Positions 1-11,577 of a stretch of DNA of 64,000 nucleotides are shown here, in pieces. Numbering within the stretch: the stretch's first letter is position 1; every line of letters begins with the position of its first letter. A program made the position numbers and the translations under genes. The DNA comes from Himantopus leucocephalus (Eukaryota > Chordata > Aves > Charadriiformes > Recurvirostridae). The DNA lies in the NCBI GenBank assembly GCA_003993805.1, contig RSEF01000004.1, forward strand, positions 77,369,387-77,433,386, in the 5' to 3' direction. Under the pieces are notes generated by a model that was not told the origin of the DNA, ran no database searches, and saw nothing but the letters and a program-made list of their open reading frames with translations.

Positions 1-95
1 CTCCTGATAACCCTCTGCTACATTCACCCTGTTTATCAGTGTCATTCTTGATTGGGGTGGACTGGGCACAGCACTCTAGATGCAGTCCTAAAACA
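1..95 (-). mobile_element. Possible degenerate CR1 fragment
   Basis: The segment reading gggcacagcactctagatg resembles, in antisense, the CR1 stretch upstream of the 3' UTR (compare about 46030-46075, where another copy reads cagtactccaggtgggg). The match is short and badly eroded and is cut by the window edge. It could be chance similarity. Confidence 0.25.
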
Positions 96-3000
96 AATAC
101 AAAACAAAAAAATCCCAATGCCTGTCTAAACCGTGTCTGGCTTCAGAGTTCAGCAGAAAATTTTTTAGGAACCTGAACCACCTTTACCAATGTTATTCGG
201 CCAGACCAGAATATTTCAAAGCAGTCATTGATTTAAGATCAGTGACGTGTTAAGATGTCCTCTTTCCCCTGGCATTAAGTATACAACTGACACATTATTT
301 ATTAGATGCTTTTACATTATTTATTTGTAGATATTTGGTTAAAAAACCTCCTTGCTGAAGGTTTGTCACATACTTCCTGAATCTGTGTTATTCTTAAAGG
401 GTTATTTTGAAGGACATGTGGTCGGAGCCTTTAAGGTGCCACTGCAAACATGGAAATGCAAACATTTGGAAACAGAATCTTAGATCACAGTCTGTAGTAT
501 AAAATGTAAGTTGGGTTTATTTAATTAGGGATTTATAAAGTTTCATTGATATTTCACTTGTAATTACTTCCAGTTTTGAGATAAAGTGAGATGATGTGTG
601 GTTGCAGGAGAACATCATGCAAGCTTCGCAGTTTCGCCATGCAACCAGATGAAACTCTGATTTTGACTGATTTTCATTTTGCATTTTCACTTTTCTCTGA
701 ATCTGAAACTCAAAGTAAACCTTGAAGAAAGGGTGGGATGGAAAGTGTCAACCCACAGGGATCAAACCCTAAGAAAATATTCACACCAACATCTGTGAAA
801 CAAAACTGTGAGGTTTCACACACAGCTGTCTGCAGAATGCATTTTGTCAAGGAATTGAAGCATCAAACCTTTTTTTTTCTTGGATTGCTTTTACTATCTC
901 TCTGTTGTCTTTGTACACTTCCTGTTGCCCACTAGAGAAAGTTAGACAGACTCAAAGGAAACTTGATGTGGTTTTGAGAACACTGTTTTATGAAAAACAA
1001 AGTAATTAAATCTTATTGAGCTCGCTCTGAATCTTTTGAAGAAAACTTGGGCAAAACTTTACTAAAAGCTAATAATTTGAAAACGATTTTTGAAATTCAG
1101 ACGCTATAATTGTATTTTTTCTTCACTGAATCCTTTTCCCAACATAGAAAAGATTAAAAACTCTTAAGTAAGTAATCTATAGCATTTTCATATTGTCAAA
1201 TAAACACACACCCACTTTTCCAAATATTATTGGACTGTTGCAATTAAGTGTATCGTATATATCATACATTCCTTAAACAAGGGCATTGTCATATTCAATC
1301 AAGTGGGTTTATTTATAGATACTGCAAATAAAGTGAATCACAGGAGCAGGGGGTGGTGAAAGGCATAAAAAAAACATTTACAGATTGAGTTCAAATGTAA
1401 GAAAGAAGGGGTGTGATCTAGAAACCCCACAGCTTTGGTAATCGAGTCGTGACAGGAATTTTAAATGCAAAAAATCCCGTCATCTTAAGAAAAGTTTTGG
1501 TTTAAAAAGATAAAAAAGGAAAAATCAAATAAAACTAGTTTTGTGGAACAATAACTGAGATAATAGAAAATAAGTTCATTGCCTACTTTTGGATAATTCC
1601 AAGCTTTACTTGATTACCAAACAAAAGCTCCAGTGGGTTGTTTCTTACTTTTCATGACTTACTATTTAATTTGAACCATTTAATAAAATTTTAATTAGAG
1701 AATATGGATTAAACAAAAAAGCAAGATTTAAGAGGTCAGGAGTCTTCAGTATTCTGTAAGTGACAAAAACATACACTTTTTTCTGTTTAGCAGTAAATTA
1801 GCTGGGATAATTTTTATTCCTTGTCCTTAGTAATGTATAATCTCTGGGCTTTCTGTTTCATTATATTGTTACTATTTTGTTTATCAAAATACCAAAACAT
1901 AGATCCACTTAGAATAATGAAAAATGAGTAAAAAATAAAGCTTTAATTGTCCCTATGTTCTTGTAATTCAAATACAATAAAAATGTGGTGCGTTTCGTCA
2001 CAGTTGTTCCACCTCATTTCGGATATTCAGAATAAATATGTTTGTAGTCTGTGTTTGGTTCTTTTTTCTATATTAGCAGCTCATTACATGTATCTATATA
2101 TATTAACATCACAAATACTACATGCAGGAAACTTAAGCAAGTTCATGATATACTCTCTTGGATTTCTGAGTCATTTGTTGCTTACACACTTAGATGCCTA
2201 CAAGTCTAGAACACCTCTGTATGGAATCCACACTTCTTATTATAGTTCAATTTACCTCTGTTTAGGTTTTTCTCTAACTGCTCCAACCCAGTCGAAAAGG
2301 GGATTTTTGTGCCATAATCCTGAGCCCTGAAATGTTTCTTTTTTGTAGAGTTCACGGATCTGAGTAAAGCCTTTATAAAAAGCCTAGTAAGCCTAGTAAA
2401 GCCTAGTACCAAAGTTTGTAATTGACAAACAAAATAAAAACAAACAAGCAAACACCAAGAAGAGAGTCTTACAAGCCGTCATTTAAATAGTGAGTTCTTT
2501 AAGTGTTGACTAATACCCTTTTACCCTTGCTTTAACCCGGTGACATAAAAAGGCGTTGCCCTTGCCTTGTCATCAGAAGTTAGAGAGTCTACAAGAAGAC
2601 TAAGAGGCATATGTCTTGTTTCTTTCTGAAAGGATTATGTCCACCTTATGTTCACCATACCTGTAAACATTTATCATAAAAAGAATTCATGGTTAATTTG
2701 TTGAGACTAGGAGGTTTGTGACCAAAGATCAACTTCAGGCTTAGTCACTGGATTTTTAGTCTGCAGCATGAGGACAATAGTGTTCTAATCCAAAGACTAT
2801 TTATGCATTATATTTTAAAGCAGGTTAAATTAATTGAATACAGGTCTTCAGAACTGGAAATGTAGTCGTTATCTTCTCTCCCAGAGCCAGTTTAAAAGAA
2901 CTTGACAGCTGCCATTGAATTTTTCATGGGGTTCAACTCATTGAGCTTGCTTTAACACTCATCAGATGTTTTAGAAAATAAAGATAGAGGAATACTTTCA

Positions 3001-5813
3001 AGAATCTGATGAATATTTGGCATGAGTAAAGTATTATGTTGCTGAGGTGTGTTAATACTTCTGTTCACATGCAGAATCTTCCATGACTAGGGTCTTTCAA
3101 AATGTGAATGTCCCTGTGTCATACAGAAGCTCCCAAGGGAAAGTAAATGATCTCCAAAGTAAATTGGAAATTTGGGGATCATAATTTTGAATTCAGGTGT
3201 CCATGTCTTGTTTTGAAATACATTCTGTTTCTGTCCTGCTCCTCTGAAATCAAACCTGTTTAACACAGCACAGATTTATTTTAAATGATTTTCCACCTTT
3301 ATCACCTCCTAAATATAGTCCTTTTTTCAAAAACAGAGTCTCAGAGTGATTGTAGTTAGCTTAATCATTAGCTAACTTGGATTTTTCAACAATACCTTCT
3401 TTTTAAACATTTTATCCTGTGCTTACACTTACATTGTAAGAGAAGCACAAAAAAGCCCCAAGGCTCTACGTCTATTGCTGTGAATAAGGCAATCACCATT
3501 TACAAGTGGTAGTTCCTGTCCAGAGTCTACCAAGGACTGAAATGAAAGAAAATCATTCAAGTCTGAAATCTACAAAGGTCACTAAATAAATTAAATTTAG
3601 TTTTTTCTGTTCAAGTAAACTAAGAGAGCAGCATTCAGATCACAGCTCCCTCCTAAAGCTAATGGCAATTTAGGTGAATTATCCCTGAGAGGTTCAGAGG
3701 AAACTGATTTCACAAACTTTAAAACTAATGGGATGCATTCTTAATGCTGATATAAATGCACCGTCTTCCTAGTTCAGCTTTGTCCTTTTGCAGTATAAAT
3801 GTCCTTTTATCACCTTTTGGTCTCACAATCCCAAATCATGCTGAACACTTAAACCATTCCATTAATTCTTCCTGTCCTTTAAAAAACCTGAAATGGCTGA
3901 TTGCTTGTGTCCTTCAAATTCTATATTAAAAAAGCAAAAGGGAAATAGGGTGATTTGCCATTTTAAGTGGGAGGTTTTTATTGTTTTTTTATTATTTATT
4001 TTTATTAGCTTACTTTATTTGTCTGGCTGACGAAGTGTTTGACCTCCCTTCATCTTGTCAATTAAAAAGCTAAATTCTCCCAAAATATTGTTGACTATAC
4101 AACCAATAAAAAAATGAATCAGTAAAAATTAGAACATGCTGAAGTTATACCAATTGCTTAGTGAAAAAAAATTACTTGTTTTGAAAAAAAAAAAGTATTT
4201 GCTTGCTGAATTAGAAAGAAAGCAGGCTCAGATTCTGTATCAAACTTAGTTAATTCAACACTGTCATTAAATATGTGGTTGACATAAACTGCTTTTATCC
4301 AACCTTCATGATTTCTCACAAAATTGGTTTGTTTGAAATAGAAATTTTTCATTATTAATCCCCAACAAAGGGTTTATAATTTTTCTGAATTACTTCTTTT
4401 TAATTATTGAAATTTTAACAAACTCAGTGAATACATATCCATACTTAGGCTAAAACATTCCGCAGTAAATTTCAGCAAGATTGAAATTTTATGGAAGTAT
4501 TAAAATCCTATTGTAATAGAGTTTTATAATGGAAGTACTGTCAAATCCTGAATTATCGTTGTACTGTTGGGCACATAATAAATGTATTCTGGAAACTAAT
4601 CACTGAGAAATATACAAGGTAATGGATGTTTCTATGGAGACCATGGTGTACATATCATGTGTACCGAATCGCTGTTAGTACGATGAAACTTAGGTTACAA
4701 AATATACTTAATCATCCATTATTACAATGAAATCTCATTGACCTGTGACCTCCTAGAGCAAAGCTAATAACAAATCCATGATAAAAATGATAAAAATCCC
4801 AATTAAATATGGAACTAATGCAAGTTTTGTAGTTTTCCAAACTATTAGTTTTTAATTTAACAGTATTCTGTAACACAGTTTCAATGCTACTAAGCTCTGG
4901 GGGCGAGGGGTGTGGATACAAACACTATTTTTTTCCTATCTTTCTGAGGCTGCTCAACTATATGAATAAAAGAAAAATATAAAGAAATTAACCATAAAGA
5001 CAACAAACCACAGAAGTTCACCATAAAGAAAATAGAGGTTTAAAGAAAGTGTTTCAATCCGAGGTTCTTCACGTGCCCACTCACTATCTTTCTTTTGTGC
5101 CTAAAGAGTGTGGTGGCAGACCAGGTCAGATGTCCTTCCAGCAGTTCAGGGTTGAATGCCTGAAATAATCTCTGAGTTTTTCTTGAATTTTGCCCATAGA
5201 GGCTGTGAAAATGAAGGCACTTGTAAAGTAATAAAAATAAACCCGTATTTATTTGTGTGTTAAGCTACTTAACAGGAAACATGATGTTCTCCACACTAGA
5301 CTGATGGATTGCTGAAACTTAGTCATAACCTTTCATAATAGATTATTTATTTATTTATTTTATTACAAGAGGTATTTAAGTACATGCTTACCATTAAATT
5401 TATCCTAAATTTCTTTAAAGAAAAATGAGAGGAACACATGTTTAAAATGGAATGGGTATTTCATGGAAACTGGGAAAACATTCAACAGAATATATAAGGC
5501 TTGACATCACACTTACATAATCCAAGAAATTTTATTCAGAAGTATAGCGCTCGTAGGGTAGCCTTTGTGATAATACAGCTTATCTAAAATACTTAGGTTC
5601 CAACATGGGAAAAACAGAGTGGAGTTTCAAATAAATTTAAACAACCAATCACAGAACTGAACACATGAAATATATGACATTAGGCAAAACATTTAAGATG
5701 GTTGTTAGTGTGACCCCAAAATACTTCACACGCATAGATTTTCTTTAATTGAACTTGCCTTCTCAAGGATTAAATACATTCTGTTAACGTTTGAGTTCAG
5801 TGGGGTTGCATTT
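96..5813. other. Unique AT-rich sequence, no gene seen
   Basis: No exon-like block, RNA gene or recognisable transposon is visible. Minor simple sequence includes a three-unit GCCTAGTAA-type repeat at 2382-2408 and a short (TTAT)n at 5343-5362. Open frames such as 1947-2330 are of a length expected by chance and have no recognisable domain. Confidence 0.7.
2382..2408. repeat. Short tandem repeat, GCCTAGTAA type, 3 units
   Basis: Three adjacent copies of a 9-10 bp unit containing gcctagta are visible. No larger repeat surrounds them. Confidence 0.6.
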
Positions 5814-5985
5814 TCACAGAATCACAGAATGCTTGGGGTTGGAAGGGACCTCTCCAAGTCACCTTGTGCAACCTCCCTATTCATGCAGAGCCATCTAGAG
5901 GTGGCTTCATAGGAACATGTACAGGTGGCTTTTGAGTATTTCCAAGGTGGGAGACTCCACAACCTCTCTGGACAACCTCTTCTGA
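5814..5985 (-). mobile_element. CR1 LINE 3' end fragment
   Basis: The segment starts on the plus strand with two copies of the antisense CR1 terminal octamer (tcacagaatcacagaatg) followed by gggttggaagggacc, the standard antisense CR1 3' end. It then runs about 150 bp into the 3' UTR and the C-terminal end of ORF2 (acaacctctctggacaacctc) and stops. This is a strongly 5'-truncated CR1 on the minus strand with moderate divergence. No coding capacity remains. Confidence 0.9.
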
Positions 5986-8547
5986 AGCAGCACATAATCA
6001 TAACTATTGTTTATTGACTTAGTATATTTAATGGCTTATACATGATAACATGTTTTCAATATCCTTATCAGAAGTCTGTGCTAATACTTAGTTTTCCCTG
6101 AGTACAAACTCCTTTTATTTTCTGCTGTATATTCTGAGTTAAAAAAAGTAATTGAAAAATAAATTAAAAAATAAGTTACTGTCTTCTTTCTAAATGTGGA
6201 AGATAAAGAGTTATGTCTTGTGTATAGAAGTATAAGCTGCTTATGTAACAGACAAAAAGTTCAGAATAACTTTAGCTTTCAAAAAGTAATTTTTCCATTG
6301 GGAGAAAGATGGATTTTAAACACATTTAACCTCATTTACAATTAGTATTTGATATCACTTTAAAAATCTATGCCTTTTGAGTTACATTAAAATCTACATT
6401 TATTGATTGACTTTATTTTTTTTAATTACATATCTCTTATTTCATTAAAACAGAAAGAACTTTATCAACTTACATTTAGAAATGTTTCTATTGAAATTCT
6501 TTTAAAGAGCCCATTATCCTCATAAACATTGCAAAAACTTTATAAAAATGAATTATAGGTCAAAAATGTTTGTCTTCAGAGAGATTTTCTGTTTATATTA
6601 TTCTTACTTTGTCTATATTTCTGTACTATTTTTATGTGCATTTATTGAAATGCCAATTACTTAACCATCAAATAACATTTTTGTGGATGGTGAAAAATGT
6701 TTTCACATACTCTTACATGTCTATCTGCAAAATTGTTATGGTTAGATTGAACAAAAATGTGTTTAAGAATCACAGTCTTCACAATCTGTAATTTTTAGGC
6801 AGCTAACTGCCTAAAAGGATCTCCCCTCTTAGTATGTGTGTGCAGAATACCAAAAAACCTGCATGAATATAGGAGTGTTGCTTCAGCTATTGAATAGAAA
6901 ATCATATAAACAGAAAACTACATCTTAAATCCAGTCCCTTTTTGAGACTTAGTGGCCTTTCTCTAGGCTTTAGGTAAATATCAAACTTTATTAGGGCTCT
7001 GAGTTCTTATAATCTTAGCCACATTTAGCTTTTTCTCACAAATGAAGGCCTGACAAGTTTCTGTCTACTTTCTAACCAGTATGCCACAGGCTATTACTTC
7101 CCCATGAGGAAGTAGATCCACTTTGTATTCCTTCTTCTGCGTGAAGGATTTGAGCATATCCTGGTTATCTGTCAGTGAATTCTGGAGGATGATCTATATC
7201 GTGGGCATGTTTGTGTATACCTGTATACACCTTCAGTTCTCCTGTGTGAGTTATTTCCTTTATCATTAAGTATCTGCATATTAGCTGAGCTGAAAAGTAT
7301 TGATTGCTAGTCAAATTATTAAGGTACCTGACTTCGTTTAAGTAGTGTTTTAAGTTATTAACAACAGTTAAGCATGGGCACTAGAATCAGGGAAAAACTG
7401 TACACCTTCACACCAAGGCTACAGACTCAAACTCGCTCTCCTTACTTTAATGTTTCTAAAGATACTACTCAAAAGACTATTTAACCCAGTGTCTCTTGAC
7501 AGTGGCCAGTAACAAAACCTTAGAGGGAGACAATACAAAAAAGTATGAACAGGATTATATTTCTCCCAGTGATAACATCCCCGAGTGCAGGAGCCAGCAG
7601 TCCAGGGATTTCCTGAGCTGAAGGTTTCATCAGATTATTGTGTTTCACAGTTGCTAAGTGAGGTATTCTCAAAGATTTTTTAAAACTGTCTAGGGCGATC
7701 AGTTCCTAGTTCCGATATATTTCTTTTCTTTTATTTTAAATTTTAGTTCTAAACTAATATTTAATAATTTCACCCAACAGAAATGTTCTTTAACTAGCTC
7801 TTGAAGACTAGTTTTTATTTACCTCCTTTCCTGTTCACAGTTTTATGCACTTCTGTTATATCTGGTCTTTATTTATCTTTTTTACAAAATGAAGAGTTCT
7901 AATCTATTAGTTTCCCTTCATCTGGAAGATGTTCCTTTGGAAATACTTAATAGAAACACATATTTTTAGTTGTACTCTTATTTATTATTATTCTTTCAGA
8001 GTTTGCTAACTGAGTGACACATAAAAATAAAAGCCATCATGGCTGTATAATTTTTTCCTCTGCTTTTTCTTTAATATTCTTATTTATTTTTCAGATATTA
8101 TTTAAAATAATTCATTTTTTGATCCATTGTTTCCTCTTTGTCCTTTAGAGAAATCATTTATACCGTTTCTTTTTATTTTTCTGCAAGTCATTAATTGATA
8201 CAATAGACACCATTCATAAGTATACAGCAGAGTTCTTGTTTTTTTCAGATTGACTTATTTCGAGAAAAAGGGGTGTTTTTTTTTTGCATATCTCTTACAA
8301 TGTCAGTGAGGATACAATGTGTCCCACTTCCACACCCCATTCCCTCTCACATTTCAGAATTTGAATTCAAAAGGCCAATAAAGTATCTAATTTGTTGAAT
8401 ACAGTAAATTGGAACTGATATTTCATTTGCAATGAAACTCTTCCCGAGATGACCAAAAATATGAAAATGATAGTTTTGTTGTATTAAAAACATCAGTACA
8501 TTAAATGAATGAAAACAATGCTGGAAAGATCATGCAAGCTGTTCAAA

Positions 8548-8585
8548 TACAAACAAACAAACAAACAAACAAACAAAAAAAAAAG
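8548..8585. repeat. (CAAA)n microsatellite with A-rich end
   Basis: About seven copies of caaa run directly into a run of ten or more A and then agagag. It is a simple repeat with no surrounding LINE sequence. Confidence 0.9.
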
Positions 8586-8779
8586 AGAGAAAAGCCAAAT
8601 GTATCATACTTCTTTATTCATTCTCCTTTTGCAAGAGTATTTTTCAAGGATGCAGTCATAATGCAAAAAGTATATTTTTTTTAAGTTTAAATATACCAAC
8701 TGAAACCAAGTTGTTGTTTTTTTTTTAAATGGTAAACTTAAGTTCAACTGGAACAGATGCCAGAATGTTGCAATTAAAT

Positions 8780-9035
8780 GAATAACTTCAAATTATGTTC
8801 ATTAATCCACAGCCTTGATTTAGACTGGGATAATCCCAGGTTTTGGACTTAAACCCAAAGAGGCTTTGGAGATTCATATTAACCTTCTGAAGGGCATTTC
8901 ACAAGGCCAGAGCCATGTCACAAAATGAATATTAATGTAAGTGAAGCTGTGGAATGAAGCATTGCTGCCGCTGATCTCTTGAGAACACCACTTAAAGGAC
9001 GACTAATGGGAAAAGATATAGCAAATAGCTGTCAG
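8780..9035. promoter_or_regulatory. Candidate conserved non-coding element
   Basis: This is a high-complexity stretch with few homopolymers, unlike its surroundings. It contains attaatcc near 8803 and the near-perfect 15-bp palindrome ctgggataatcccag at 8825-8839. TAATCC is the core bound by OTX/PITX-type homeodomains. The call rests on sequence texture and these motifs only; no alignment was possible. Confidence 0.2.
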
Positions 9036-9039
9036 CTCG

Positions 9040-9290
9040 CAGGGGTACTTAGAGGCTTCCTGGAGGCCAGGATGCTGGGAGCCATGGGGGGTGCTCCCGG
9101 GAGTTGGTAGGGCAGTGCCTCACCAGCCAGGACCAGTCCCATGGGCAGGGGGTTGGCCCTGGTCGCAGCCTAACCCTCACAGCACCTGGGACACTCTCCC
9201 CTCAACAATCAGCAGGCCAGGGCTGCCCATGGCTGTGCTGGTGCTGAGCTGGCCCCCAGCCCTGGCACACAAGCCCCCAGCACCCTTGGA
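9040..9290. other. GC-rich island of unknown origin
   Basis: About 250 bp are clearly richer in G+C than everything within several kb, with few CpG, and the block ends in an A-rich stretch (aagaaataaaaaatttta). The abrupt composition change suggests inserted DNA such as a repeat fragment or retrocopy. I do not recognise it. The 67-codon open frame inside (9091-9294) is proline-rich with no domain and is most likely a by-product of the composition. Confidence 0.4.
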
Positions 9291-10339
9291 GTAAGAAATA
9301 AAAAATTTTACATAGACAAATTGCCTCATGCTGCATCATGTGGCTGATACATAGGAAAATCCGTGATAGGGACTGAACAAGATCTCACTGACCTCTCTGC
9401 AGCTTCGTGGACATTAGTAGTTCTTTCATAGAATAACAACATATGCATCAGAAGTAGGAAAACAACAAAAATTTAGACCTCTGGCATATATGAAAGATAA
9501 ACATGTAATTATTATCCTGGCACTATTCGAGTATATGAAGCATCCCCTTAGAGAATGTTGTTATTATTCTAGCACTGGAAGTTTCCAGTTATTAAGAACT
9601 TGAAGAAAAATTGAAGTTATGTAGGTATTTAAGTGAGTATTAAAATATTCAGAAAAACTGATTATAATCTTGAGTTGTGAGTATTCAAAAACTAATACTT
9701 AAAGATCTACAGAAAACCTTCGTAGAGTCTTTGGCCCATCAAGTCCCTTAATTATCAGCCACCCATTTGATGAAATACTTTCAAATATCTAGAAATTTGC
9801 TGAAAACAATTGTGGAAATTCACAAAGTTTGACAGTAGTCTTTAAACTTGAGAGCAGATGTGAAGTTAACACATTCAAATGTGAAATCCTGAGAATGCAA
9901 GCATTTTAAGACATGTTGCTGTGCTAGGTTTCTTACAGAAAAAAAATATATTGAGCATAAGTTAAAATAAGAACTATATGAGCTATATGAATCTAAGTGC
10001 ATTTTTCTTTTAGGAACTTGTTAAACCTTGATAGTTTCAAACGGGCTGGACACCTCAGTACTTTTCAAGATTTTGCCCTTACCTTCTTTTCCAGTTTCTA
10101 CTGTTAAATTTGATTCTGCAGAAAATAAAAGGGAGTACCAGGGTGCACGAACTGGCTCTATCAGTCCTTTGTTTTAATTTTGCACTGCAGTGGAAAATCA
10201 ATTACATAAACTGTTATACCATACTCTCAATTCCATCCATTTCTTTTCACCTTTGAGGGGGGTGACAGTGTTATTTTTGCCATATCATTCCTATTCATTT
10301 TTGTCCCAAAGACACATTGCTCAGCTTAGGTAGTTTAAA
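9291..10339. other. Unique AT-rich sequence, no gene seen
   Basis: No gene, RNA or repeat is recognised here. Confidence 0.65.
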
Positions 10340-10366
10340 TCAAAACAAAATCAAAGCATTTTATAT

Positions 10367-10433
10367 ATTTATTAACAATCCATAATTAACCAACAATCAN
10401 ATTTATTAACAATCCATAATTAACTAACAATCA
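10367..10433. repeat. 33-bp direct duplication around a single N
   Basis: Positions 10367-10399 and 10401-10433 are the same 33 bases with one difference (c or t), separated only by an N at 10400. This arrangement is typical of two overlapping contig ends placed side by side instead of merged. Confidence 0.85.
10400..10400. other. Single-N contig join
   Basis: One undetermined base between the two 33-bp copies. It is read as an assembly join and not as a biological feature. Confidence 0.8.
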
Positions 10434-11295
10434 GGGAACCACATGAGAAGGATCAGTATCAGCAATAAAAGAGATATACCACAATATTAGCCACCAACAA
10501 AATGTTAATAAACACCCACAAATTTCTAAACAGCCTCCTATAAACAGTCCCAATGAATTCTAATCTTATAAATATTCATTCACAGTTACAGGGACACACA
10601 TCCACTCTCACAGGACACGTGGACTACAAGCTGATATCCCTCTGCTGGCACTGCGGGGTCCCCTACTAGCACACACCTGTGTTGGAGATGTGGATGCTCC
10701 AGCTTTATATGTACCCAGGCTGCTCCCTGGAACTTGGTAATGTGAATGGCAGTGACAAAGTCCCTCACAAGGCCACAGGCAACCCCCCAGGCTGTGGGTC
10801 CCCACATGCTGCAGGTGATACTCTCTCTCCAGGAAAAAGTGCAGGCTGCTCACAACATCTGATGGGGAGGCTGCTCTCTCCAGCCTAGGCAGTATCAGCA
10901 GTTCTGGCAGTATCAAACCACCTTCCCACTACTGCTCTTTCCTCTGCATGGTCTCTACTCCCACATTACTGATTTTCATATTTCTTTTTTACTGCCTTTC
11001 AGGGTTACTTCTCGTTTGTTTCAACAATCTCTTCAGTATTCACTGGTTATTGCTAATCTTTTGTCATTTTCCTCTTTAACACCACCCGTTGAGGGCTGAT
11101 GGTCACCTTCCCCAGAGATTTCCCCACCAGAGATTTTTTTAATATGATCCACACGTGCACTACATATACTCACATTCCTACTTTTCCAGGTGTTGTCTAA
11201 AAGATATTTTAAATTGGGGAGATCAGATTCTCAGCGATTTTAAAACTAACATTATTTCATTAAGGATTAATGGCAGTTTAGTATAGGGGGAGACA

Positions 11296-11356
11296 GCTCT
11301 TCTGTTATTTTCTGTTATTCTGTTATTCTTATTATCTTCCATATTTTCTGTTATTC
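11296..11356. repeat. TTATTCTG-type short tandem repeat
   Basis: Irregular repeats of ctgttatt or ttattctg are present here and again at about 11455-11526 in the second copy, where the array is 16 bp longer. Variable length is what a polymorphic tandem repeat would show between alleles. Confidence 0.7.
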
Positions 11357-11406
11357 ATTTCTCCTTCTAAGTAATAGTTTCCAGTTAAACTGATGCAGAG
11401 CATCCC

Positions 11407-11407
11407 N
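11407..11407. other. Single-N contig join
   Basis: An undetermined base between two near-identical copies; an assembly join. Confidence 0.8.
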
Positions 11408-11577
11408 TATTTCATTAAGGATTAATGGCAGTTTAGTATAGGGGGAGACAGGTCTTCTGTTATTTTCTGTTATTCTGTTATTCTATTATTCTGTTATTCT
11501 TATGATCTTCCATATTTTCTGTTATTCATTTCTCCTGCTAAGTAATAGTTTCCAGTTAAACTGATGCAGAGCATCCC

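Larger units (their letters stand above)
5986..9039. other. Unique AT-rich sequence, no gene seen
   Basis: No gene or classified repeat is seen apart from the tetranucleotide tract near 8.55 kb. The last part, 8780-9040, is compositionally more complex and is listed as a candidate conserved element. Confidence 0.65.
10340..11210 (-). mobile_element. Possible solo LTR, unclassified endogenous retrovirus-like
   Basis: A moderately GC-rich block (about 10560-10930) sits inside AT-rich flanks. Read on the minus strand it has a TATA-like atataaa (plus 10703-10709). About 330 bp further on, near 10367-10405, it has AATAAA-type signals, and the spacing would suit an LTR promoter and polyadenylation site. 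I could not find clear TG...CA ends or a target duplication, and no gag or pol frame is present. It could be another repeat class. Both ends are approximate. Confidence 0.35.
11253..11577. repeat. 154/170-bp direct duplication around a single N
   Basis: Copy 1 (11253-11406) and copy 2 (11408-11577) are nearly identical from tatttcattaagg to gcagagcatccc. Copy 2 has 16 extra bases inside a TTATTCTG-type tandem repeat and a few substitutions. The N at 11407 marks the join. The likely cause is two alleles, or two ends of overlapping contigs, laid end to end. Confidence 0.85.

Noticed and set aside
1947..2330. 127-codon open frame on the plus strand
   Set aside because: Chance length, rich in residues from AT-rich codons, no domain.
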